Shown here one piece after another: positions 27,748 to 34,213 of a DNA stretch of 34,213 nt. Below the pieces are notes generated by a model. That model had not been told where the DNA came from. It searched no databases and was given only the letters and a program-made list of their open reading frames with translations. The translations under genes were made by a program, and so were the position numbers. Origin of the DNA: Hyphomicrobiaceae bacterium (GTDB lineage Bacteria > Pseudomonadota > Alphaproteobacteria > Rhizobiales > Hyphomicrobiaceae); the NCBI GenBank assembly GCA_025350265.1, contig JANXYD010000228.1, positions 1 to 34,213 of the forward strand, given 5' to 3'. Numbering within the stretch: the stretch's first letter is position 1; each line of letters opens with the position of its first letter.

Positions 27748-29433
27748 TCATTGACCAGCAATTTTTACGGACAGGTTTTCGCTGGTACGGACGGTCTTTT
27801 GCGTCTCGATATGCTTGGCCACCACATCCCAGATGGGCGGTCCTTCGGTGCCCTGATTGACGCTGGCCCAGCCGGCCACCGTGTAGTCTTTCGCTGCATC
27901 GATGACTGCGCCGGATTTGAGCAGCGTCATGTTCGAAATGCGATGGCCGATGGGCTTGGAAATATCGATGCTGTAGCCAAGGCCGCCGGTGCGCACCATG
28001 TCGCCACCCTGCTGGTAGTACGGATCGGGATTGAAAATGTTGTCGGCAACGTCTTCGAGAATATCTTTGAGACGCCCGCCGCTCATCGCCATGCGATAGC
28101 AGGCCGGATAGCTCATCGCAGTGGCGTTGGTGATGTCTTCGAAGGTGATGTCCTGCCCCGGCAAGATGCTTGTGCCCCAGCGAATACCAGGCGAAAGAGC
28201 GATCTCCGCGTCGCGTTGCGTCAGCATGGCGTCACAGATGACGTCATCGAGAGAGCCGTTGAAATTGCCGCGGCGATAGAGCATCCCGTCCGTTTTACCG
28301 AGCACGCGGCCGAGGTCGGCGGCATAGGGCGCGCGATGTTTGGCAATAACCGCAGCGGTTTCCGCGTCGGGCGTGATTGCATCGGCGAAGATCGGGATCA
28401 GGCGGTAGTTGAAGCCCTTGATCTGCTTGCCTTGCACGTCGAGATCGAGACGGGAAACAAACTTGCCGTGGCAGCCTGACGCCACCAGCAGCGTCTTGCC
28501 GACTTTGGTAACTTCTGGGATGGCGTCGTGGGTATGGCCGGTGAGAATGACATCGATGCCGCTGACGCGTTGCGCCATCTTGCGATCGACGTCAAAGCCG
28601 TTGTGCGACAGCAGCACGACAAGGTCGGCACCAGCCGCCTTGGCGGCGTCGACTTCCTTCTGCATTTCCGTCTCGCGGATGCCAAAAGTCCAATTCGGAA
28701 TCATCCAGCGCGGATTGGCGATGGGCGTGAACGGCAACGCCTGACCGATGACCGCAATGTTTACGCCACCACGTTCAAACATCTTTTGCGCCGGGAAGAC
28801 GGGATCCTCGAACTCCTTGTCGCGAACATTCTGGGCGAGGAACGGGAAGCCCAGTGCCGCAGTTATTTCCTTGACGCGGGCTTCACCGAGCGTGAACTCC
28901 CAATGCCCCGTCATGGCATCGGGGCGCAAGATCGCCATGGCATCCACCATGTCTTGGCCGAGCGTCTTGTGCGACGTCCAACTGTTGGTCCAGGTGTCGC
29001 CGCCGTCGAGCAGCAGCACCTTGCCATCACGCTCGGCGCGGACTGCCTTGACGATCGTGGCGATGCGATCGAGACCGCCCATGCGGCCGTAGGTGCGCGC
29101 AAGGTTGGCGAAGTCGTTATAGGTCAGTGCGTGGGCCGCGGCCGAACCCGCCTTGAGCTTGAATTTTTCGATGAACGCGTCGCCGGTGATATGCGGCACT
29201 ACGCCCTTGTTTTCGCCGACGCCGATATTGATCGAGGGCTCGCGGAAGTGCAGCGGCATTAACTGGCCGTGCAGGTCGGTGATGTGCAGGAGCGTAACGT
29301 TGCCTGTGGCATCGAAACGGAGCAGGTCGGTTTCAGTCAACTTTCCCTGTGCTGCAACCCGGGTGTGCGCACCAGCCGCCCCCAGCAGGACGGCCGTAGA
29401 AGTCGCTGTCAGAAAATCACGGCGGGAGATCAT
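27748..29433 (-). CDS. soxB: Thiosulfohydrolase SoxB
   Basis: Tat leader SRRDFLTATS; VTLLHITDLHGQLMPLHFREPSINIG...LLLDGGDTWTNSWTSHKTLGQDMVDAMAILRPDAMTGHWEFTLG...; hallmark SoxB motifs. Confidence 0.97.
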   Translation of the reverse strand: MISRRDFLTATSTAVLLGAAGAHTRVAAQGKLTETDLLRFDATGNVTLLHITDLHGQLMPLHFREPSINIGVGENKGVVPHITGDAFIEKFKLKAGSAAAHALTYNDFANLARTYGRMGGLDRIATIVKAVRAERDGKVLLLDGGDTWTNSWTSHKTLGQDMVDAMAILRPDAMTGHWEFTLGEARVKEITAALGFPFLAQNVRDKEFEDPVFPAQKMFERGGVNIAVIGQALPFTPIANPRWMIPNWTFGIRETEMQKEVDAAKAAGADLVVLLSHNGFDVDRKMAQRVSGIDVILTGHTHDAIPEVTKVGKTLLVASGCHGKFVSRLDLDVQGKQIKGFNYRLIPIFADAITPDAETAAVIAKHRAPYAADLGRVLGKTDGMLYRRGNFNGSLDDVICDAMLTQRDAEIALSPGIRWGTSILPGQDITFEDITNATAMSYPACYRMAMSGGRLKDILEDVADNIFNPDPYYQQGGDMVRTGGLGYSIDISKPIGHRISNMTLLKSGAVIDAAKDYTVAGWASVNQGTEGPPIWDVVAKHIETQKTVRTSENLSVKIAGQ

Positions 29434-29552
29434 GCGGAAACTTTCATCAGACCATTCATTGCGAGAAGTCGCAGATCTCCCATCGCCAAAACGATCGTCT
29501 TGACGCAGAAACCGACCGACTGATGCATTTCACTAAGACAGTTCGCGCCGGC

Positions 29553-29888
29553 TCAGCCGACGGTGACTTTCTGTTCGGCCTTGTAGACGGACCCGTCGTC
29601 GTCGAGCCACGAGAACTCGAACGTGCCAGTTTCGGGGACCCGCACAAAGAACGATTGATAAGGGTTGGCTGAGACCGCCGAGCCCCAATCGGCCTTCATG
29701 ACCTCGCGGCCGTTGAAAGTGACCGTGAACTGTTTGATGATTCTGCGCGGCACGGTTTGCCCGCTCGCATCCTTGCGCTGCCCGCTCTCCATCTCATGGG
29801 AGATAAGCGTTTTGACTTCGATGACTTCGCCGGCTTTGGCAGTCGCCGGCATGCGGACGCGAGGTGTGGGTTTGGGGGTGTCAGCCAT
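29553..29888 (-). CDS. soxZ: Thiosulfate oxidation carrier complex protein SoxZ
   Basis: MADTPKPTPRVRMPATAKAGEVIEVKTLISHEMESGQRKDASGQTVPRRIIKQFTVTFNGREVMKADWGSAVSANPYQSFFVRVPETGTFEFSWLDDDG. Confidence 0.96.
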   Translation of the reverse strand: MADTPKPTPRVRMPATAKAGEVIEVKTLISHEMESGQRKDASGQTVPRRIIKQFTVTFNGREVMKADWGSAVSANPYQSFFVRVPETGTFEFSWLDDDGSVYKAEQKVTVG

Positions 29889-29951
29889 GGTGATAAACCT
29901 CAGAAGCAATTGTCAGGACGGCAGAAAGAAGCGATCGCCAACGCAGGCGCG

Positions 29952-30440
29952 TCAGCCGCCGCAGCCGCCGATCGTCACTTTGACTTCCTTGCGGGCGGTG
30001 TAGATCTCACCGTTCGACATCTCGGCTACGGCAATGATGTTTTGTGTCGTAGCCAGGCGAATACGGATTGCGGCCGCCGCTTTCGGGCTCAAGGACGTGA
30101 ACATGAACGAGGCGACGAGCGGATTTGGGTTGCCTTCAGCGAAGAAATGGATCGCCTTGACGTAATCCTTGTCCGTCATCGGGCTTTCGACCTCGAAGGC
30201 CAACGGCACAACGAGGCCGTTTTCAGCGATCGTCGGCAAATCGAGCTTGATCTTGCCGTCCAACAGTTTTTTGTCGCCGAACATAGTCTTGATTTCGGCA
30301 ACGACGGCTTCGGGTGCTGCGCTCGCGAGCGTCGAAAATCCGAGCAGTGCGGCGGATGTGCCGAGTGCCAGCTTGAATAAATCGCGGCGTGATCGAACGC
30401 ACACGGCCGAATGCTCGACCGAAGACTGTGGCAGGCTCAT
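29952..30440 (-). CDS. soxY: Thiosulfate oxidation carrier protein SoxY
   Basis: Tat-type [11 protein letters not shown] leader; C-terminal KVTIGGCGG swinging-arm motif bearing the substrate-carrying Cys. Confidence 0.97.
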   Translation of the reverse strand: MSLPQSSVEHSAVCVRSRRDLFKLALGTSAALLGFSTLASAAPEAVVAEIKTMFGDKKLLDGKIKLDLPTIAENGLVVPLAFEVESPMTDKDYVKAIHFFAEGNPNPLVASFMFTSLSPKAAAAIRIRLATTQNIIAVAEMSNGEIYTARKEVKVTIGGCGG

Positions 30441-30513
30441 CTGTCGCTCCCTATTGCTACGAGCGTTGTGCCAACCCGACGAAGTGCGGCAAGGCAGTCG
30501 CCCACGATCTGTT

Positions 30514-30556
30514 ATATTTGATTACTAACATGTATGCATATTTGCTTGCAACAAAT
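30514..30556. promoter_or_regulatory. Candidate operator region in the soxY/soxA divergent promoter
   Basis: Direct repeats ATATTTGattac (30514-) and ATATTTGcttgc (30538-) 24 nt apart; the second forms ATTTG-cttgcaa-CAAAT (30540-30556). Confidence 0.45.
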
Positions 30557-30646
30557 CATTCGTCGAAGGTACACTCCGAGCTTGAAGCCTTGGTGCTTCG
30601 TCAGCAGCACACAGATGCTGCGACGCAACAAATTGGGAGGCGCGAT

Positions 30647-31483
30647 GTGAGGACTTTCTGGTTGCCGGTGTTGGGTTTGAGCCTGATTGCGCTAGGCTGG
30701 ATCGGGTGCGGGAGCGCGGCGTTTGCACAAACAGCAGACGCGACCGAGAAGGAGATCGAGCGGTATCGCGCAATGATCTCAGATCCGATGGCGAACCCAG
30801 CGTTCCTCAATGTCGATCGGGGCGAGGCGCTTTGGTCACTGGCGCGGGGCACCAAGAATGTGTCGCTGCAGACCTGCGATTTGGGTGAAGGGGCCGGCAA
30901 GATCGACGGTGCTTATGCCAAACTGCCACGCTATTTCAAGGACGCCGACCGCGTCATGGATTTGGAGCAGCGGTTGCTGTGGTGCATGGAGGCCGTGCAG
31001 GGGTTCGACACCAAGGACATCATCAAGCGGCGCTTCAGTGGCCCGGGTGTCGTCTCCGACATGGAAGACCTCGTCGCCTACATCGCGCAAAAATCGTCCG
31101 GGGCGAAGTTCGCGGTAACGCATTCGCATCCAAAGGAGCAGGAGGTTTATGCGGTTGGAGAGGCGATGTTCTATCGCCGCTCGGCGGTCATGGATTTTTC
31201 GTGCGCGACGTGTCATTCGGAAGACGGCAAACGCATTCGACTGCAAGGGTTGCCAAATCTCACCAAGCCCGGCAAAGCCGTGCAGGAGACGATGGGCTCC
31301 TGGCCGACGTATCGCGTCTCGCAAAGCCAGATGCGCACGATGCAGCATCGATTGTGGGATTGTTATCGGCAGATGCGCATGCCTATCCCTGACTATGCAT
31401 CCGATGGCATTACGGCACTGACGCTTTATCTTACCAAAAATGCCGAGGGCGGCGAGATCCTCGTGCCTTCGATCAAACGATAG
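30647..31483 (+). CDS. soxA: L-cysteine S-thiosulfotransferase subunit SoxA (single CXXCH)
   Basis: GTG start 30647 with GGGAGG upstream; [57 protein letters not shown]...[24 protein letters not shown]...[14 protein letters not shown]. Confidence 0.95.
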   Translation: MRTFWLPVLGLSLIALGWIGCGSAAFAQTADATEKEIERYRAMISDPMANPAFLNVDRGEALWSLARGTKNVSLQTCDLGEGAGKIDGAYAKLPRYFKDADRVMDLEQRLLWCMEAVQGFDTKDIIKRRFSGPGVVSDMEDLVAYIAQKSSGAKFAVTHSHPKEQEVYAVGEAMFYRRSAVMDFSCATCHSEDGKRIRLQGLPNLTKPGKAVQETMGSWPTYRVSQSQMRTMQHRLWDCYRQMRMPIPDYASDGITALTLYLTKNAEGGEILVPSIKR

Positions 31484-31492
31484 GGAGCGCCA

Positions 31493-32125
31493 ATGATGAC
31501 CAAATTATTGCAATTACTCACAGCGCTCCTCTCGTTCGCAACGCTTTTGGCTCCGCCCACCTTGGCGCAGAGCCCCGCGAAGGTTTCGCCGGACCTTGTC
31601 GAAGCCTATGTAAAAGGGACATGGAAAACGCCAGCCGAAGGCTGGCAGGCGCGCATCGATCAGGATGACACACAGCGCGCATGTTCGCTCAGCCGCAATC
31701 AACCAGCGAAAGCCGAGTTCGACAAGATCCTGGCGCGCGAAAAGGCTGCTGTCGTATTTCCTGCCGATGGGGTGGTGCTGGGCAAATGGCAGGACGGCGA
31801 GAAGGTGGCGCAGATCGGGACGGGTGGGCAGTTCACCGACAGCCCCACCGGTCCGCGTGGCGGCAACTGCTATGCCTGTCATCAGATGGCGCTGACAGAG
31901 TTGAGTTACGGCACACTCGGTCCAAGCCTGCAAGAGTACGGCAAGATCCGAAAATACAGCGGCGATGACGCCAAGGCGGCCTACGCCAAGATCTATAACG
32001 CGCAATCGGTGCTGCCATGCTCGAACATGCCGCGCTTCGGGCACAACAAGTTTCTCTCGGAACAGCAGATGAAGGACGTGACGGCGTACCTGTTTGATCC
32101 AGAGAGCCCGGTCAACAAAAAGTAG
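31493..32125 (+). CDS. soxX: Cytochrome c SoxX
   Basis: Signal peptide; GTGGQFTDSPTGPRGGNCYACHQMALTELSYGTLGPSLQEYGKIRKY...VLPCSNMPRFGHNKFLSEQQMKDVTAYLFDPESPVNK; downstream of soxA. Confidence 0.95.
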   Translation: MMTKLLQLLTALLSFATLLAPPTLAQSPAKVSPDLVEAYVKGTWKTPAEGWQARIDQDDTQRACSLSRNQPAKAEFDKILAREKAAVVFPADGVVLGKWQDGEKVAQIGTGGQFTDSPTGPRGGNCYACHQMALTELSYGTLGPSLQEYGKIRKYSGDDAKAAYAKIYNAQSVLPCSNMPRFGHNKFLSEQQMKDVTAYLFDPESPVNKK

Positions 32126-32188
32126 AATGAAGCGAGATGAAGCCGACATGACGACGCGGCTCATCACTAAAGATTCTAGTGTGATTCA

Positions 32189-32241
32189 GATTTGCAAGTT
32201 CGGTTCCAAGCGCGCGGCACAATCCGACGAACTTGCAAATC
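32189..32241. promoter_or_regulatory. Inverted repeat upstream of the ArsR-family gene (candidate autoregulatory operator)
   Basis: GATTTGCAAGTTCG (32189-32202) - 25 nt - CGAACTTGCAAATC (32228-32241): perfect 14-bp arms; GTGAT/ATCAC also flank with a 3-nt offset. Confidence 0.6.
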
Positions 32242-32281
32242 ATCACACCAGCACAAAATTGAAGAGCCCAAGCTAATCGCG

Positions 32282-32638
32282 ATGACCAAAATCCTATCCC
32301 AAGAAATTGAAGATGCGCTTGAGCGCGGCCAGGAAGTTTCGCCTGAACTGCATAGCCTGATGCAAAAAGCCCGCAACGCCAGCGACTTTCTCAAAGCTCT
32401 CGCGCATGAGAACAGGCTCGTCATCCTCTGCCTGTTGGCTGAGCGCGAACGCTCGGTGACGGAGCTTGAAGGGTTATTGGCCCTGAGCCAGACGGCTGTG
32501 TCGCAACAACTGGCGCGGCTGCGCCATGAAAAATTGGTGACGACGCGGCGAGATGGGCGCTCCATCTACTACAGCCTCGCCGACGACACGACGAAGCGGT
32601 TCATCCAGGCGATTTACGACAAGTTCTGCCGTGAGTGA
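32282..32638 (+). CDS. ArsR-family transcriptional regulator, SoxR/BigR/SqrR-like
   Basis: MTKILSQEIEDALERGQEVSPELHSLMQKARNASDFLKALAHENRLVILCLLAERERSVTELEGLLALSQTAVSQQLARLRHEKLVTTRRDGRSIYYSLADDTTKRFIQAIYDKFCRE; Cys50 and Cys116. Confidence 0.9.
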   Translation: MTKILSQEIEDALERGQEVSPELHSLMQKARNASDFLKALAHENRLVILCLLAERERSVTELEGLLALSQTAVSQQLARLRHEKLVTTRRDGRSIYYSLADDTTKRFIQAIYDKFCRE

Positions 32639-33741
32639 CGGCACCCTCCGAAACTGAGTGGCCCGGGCTGGAGGCATGTTTGAATTTCGATTGGGCCATC
32701 GTTGGTGGATTGTTTGGCGGTGCGCTGGCCGGTGCGGCTGCCCGGTTTGGCAAATTGTGCACGATGAGTGCGATTGAAGATGCACTCGTCGGCCGGGATT
32801 ATCGCGGTGCCAAAGCCTGGGGCCTGGCCCTCGCGGGCGCCATCGCCGCCACGCAAATGCTGGCTGCGATTGGCTTAGTCGATCTCAGTCGCAATCCCTA
32901 CGCGTCACCGGAAGTCCACGTCTTTGGCGCGCTGTTCGGTGGCGCGGTCTTCGGCCTCGGCATGAGCTTGGCCGGAACCTGCAGTTTCGGCCTGCTGGTG
33001 CGCGCCGGAGGTGGTGATCTCCGAGCCATCATGGCTGCACTCGTCGTGGGCATTTTTGCATTCGCGTTGACGGCGGGAGCATTGGCACCGCTGCGGACTC
33101 CAATGTTGGCCATTGGTACGCTCGATCTCGGTTCCTACGGCGGTGCCTCCTTGCGCGGGCTGTTCGGGCACCGGTTCGGCGAGACAGCGTCACAGTTGAT
33201 GGTCGCCAGCCTTTGCTGCGCGCTTGTCGCGACAGCGTTAAGCGATCGACGGTTGCGGACACGGCCACGTTTGTTGGCTGGCGCGGGGTTGATCGGTCTT
33301 GCCATCGCGTTTGGTTGGCTGACGACATCGCGCGCGGTGGACGCACTCGTGCTCGACCGGCCCGAAAGCCTATCGTTCGTGGCGCCTGTCGGCCGTTTGT
33401 TGCTGCAATTCATGATCGAACCCCTGCGCAACGTCGGTTTCGGCGTGGCCGCGACATGTGGGGCGGTTGCGGCCTCGTTCTGCGTGGCATGGCTGAGAGG
33501 GGATCTGCGGTGGGAAGCGTTCGACGACGCCCACGAGATGCGCCGTCATTTGTTTGGTGCAGCGCTCATGGGCATAGGTGGCGTGCTGGCGCAGGGCTGC
33601 ACCATCGGTCAAGGCCTGAGTGCTGCCAGCACCCTCGCTATCACTGCCCCGCTGTTTGTGATCGGCGTCCTGTTCGGTGCCAAGCTAGGACTGCGCCACC
33701 TGATCGAGGGATATTCCCTATGGCAGTTTCGTCGGTCGTGA
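32635..33741 (+). CDS. YeeE/YedE (TsuA-like) sulfur-compound transporter
   Basis: FGKLCTMSAIEDALVGRDYRGAKAWG, GLGMSLAGTCSFGLLVRAGGGDLRA, GIGGVLAQGCTIGQGLSAASTLAITAPLFVIGVLFGAKLGLRH. GTG start overlaps the regulator stop (GTGA). Confidence 0.9.
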   Translation: MTAPSETEWPGLEACLNFDWAIVGGLFGGALAGAAARFGKLCTMSAIEDALVGRDYRGAKAWGLALAGAIAATQMLAAIGLVDLSRNPYASPEVHVFGALFGGAVFGLGMSLAGTCSFGLLVRAGGGDLRAIMAALVVGIFAFALTAGALAPLRTPMLAIGTLDLGSYGGASLRGLFGHRFGETASQLMVASLCCALVATALSDRRLRTRPRLLAGAGLIGLAIAFGWLTTSRAVDALVLDRPESLSFVAPVGRLLLQFMIEPLRNVGFGVAATCGAVAASFCVAWLRGDLRWEAFDDAHEMRRHLFGAALMGIGGVLAQGCTIGQGLSAASTLAITAPLFVIGVLFGAKLGLRHLIEGYSLWQFRRS

Positions 33742-33780
33742 TCGCTCACAGACAGTGTCTTTAGTCGTTGTCATCCGGTT

Positions 33781-33810
33781 CATATTCTGATATCAAAATG
33801 TAAGAATATG
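33781..33810. promoter_or_regulatory. Inverted repeat CATATTC-N16-GAATATG
   Basis: 7-bp perfect arms at 33781-33787 and 33804-33810 in the AT-rich gap between the two yeeE/yedE-type genes. Confidence 0.4.
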
Positions 33811-33959
33811 CGGACGCATCTTTGATGCGAATTGTAGCGATATTTGTCGGTCGTCTGATGCTGTGTTGGTCGCGACGGGTGGCATCAGCTGGCGTCCGAT
33901 ATGGGCTGTCTTCGGTGTCGGAACTTGCGGTGCGCCCAACGACAACAAAGGTTAGTCTG

Positions 33960-34097
33960 ATGCTGAAGCTGTTCCTTCTTCCGGGCGACTTACTCTGCAA
34001 CGCTTTCGGCCTCCGGGGCGAAAGCGATCATCGGCAAGTCCTGAGAAGCTTCTTCAACATGATGTTTTGGAGCGCCATCTGCATCGTTGAAGATTGA
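33960..34097 (+). CDS. Possible 45-aa small protein
   Basis: ATG 33960: MLKLFLLPGDLLCNAFGLRGESDHRQVLRSFFNMMFWSAICIVED*; composition looks protein-like and amphipathic. Confidence 0.45.
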   Translation: MLKLFLLPGDLLCNAFGLRGESDHRQVLRSFFNMMFWSAICIVED

Positions 34098-34146
34098 TCT
34101 TTGACACCCGGTTGCTCTCCTGTCGCACTTGACCGAGGACGAACCC

Positions 34147-34213
34147 TTGATCACCGAATTTACTCCACTATTGTCACTAGCCGGAGGCGCATTGATCGGC
34201 GTGTCCGCAGTGA
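34147..34213 (+). CDS. Second YeeE/YedE-family protein, N-terminal fragment (cut by window end)
   Basis: TTG start after GAGGA: LITEFTPLLSLAGGALIGVSAV; the FTPL..LAGGALIG motif is the YeeE/YedE N-terminus. Confidence 0.75.
   Translation, partial: MITEFTPLLSLAGGALIGVSAV

Noticed and set aside
1-34213. CRISPR arrays, tRNA/rRNA genes, transposases, phage genes
   Set aside because: No regularly spaced direct repeats, no recognisable tRNA cloverleaf or rRNA sequence, and no integrase/transposase-like ORF seen on either strand.

Overview
The window looks like a GC-rich alphaproteobacterial (probably Rhizobiales/Hyphomicrobiales-type) chromosome segment. This is a judgement from protein style; no search was run. 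Left to right: a partial trmD with an overlapping upstream DUF1330 gene; divergent hrcA-grpE; small membrane/secreted hypotheticals; inorganic pyrophosphatase (ppa); a large coiled-coil/TM/Sel1-repeat protein with PodJ-like layout; a TauE/SafE (TSUP) permease paired with a TIGR02186-type membrane protein; a thiolase plus two-subunit acyl-CoA dehydrogenase block (PimB/PimC/PimD-like order); MaeB-type malic enzyme with a C-terminal phosphotransacetylase-like domain; a small catabolic group (dienelactone hydrolase, stand-alone [2Fe-2S] ferredoxin, alpha/beta hydrolase, Ldh-family dehydrogenase, VOC/extradiol-like protein, GntR regulator, TTT/Bug solute receptor); and a thiosulfate-oxidising Sox locus arranged as soxYZBCD <-> soxAX, followed by an ArsR-family thiol-switch-type regulator and YeeE/YedE (TsuA-like) transporters, the last cut by the window edge. 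Beyond genes I found: a 132-bp dispersed element in two ~95% identical copies, with short TTGACCG-type terminal inverted repeats and two mutually exclusive internal hairpins; a large CCTAGG-rich inverted-repeat element inside the acyl-CoA dehydrogenase operon; a 41-nt near-perfect palindrome between convergent genes; and candidate shared operator sequences in the sox promoters. Nothing here is demonstrably a wholly new system. The most useful leads are the repeat element, the sox regulatory DNA with its persulfide-switch-like ArsR regulator, and the uncharacterised TSUP-TIGR02186 pair.
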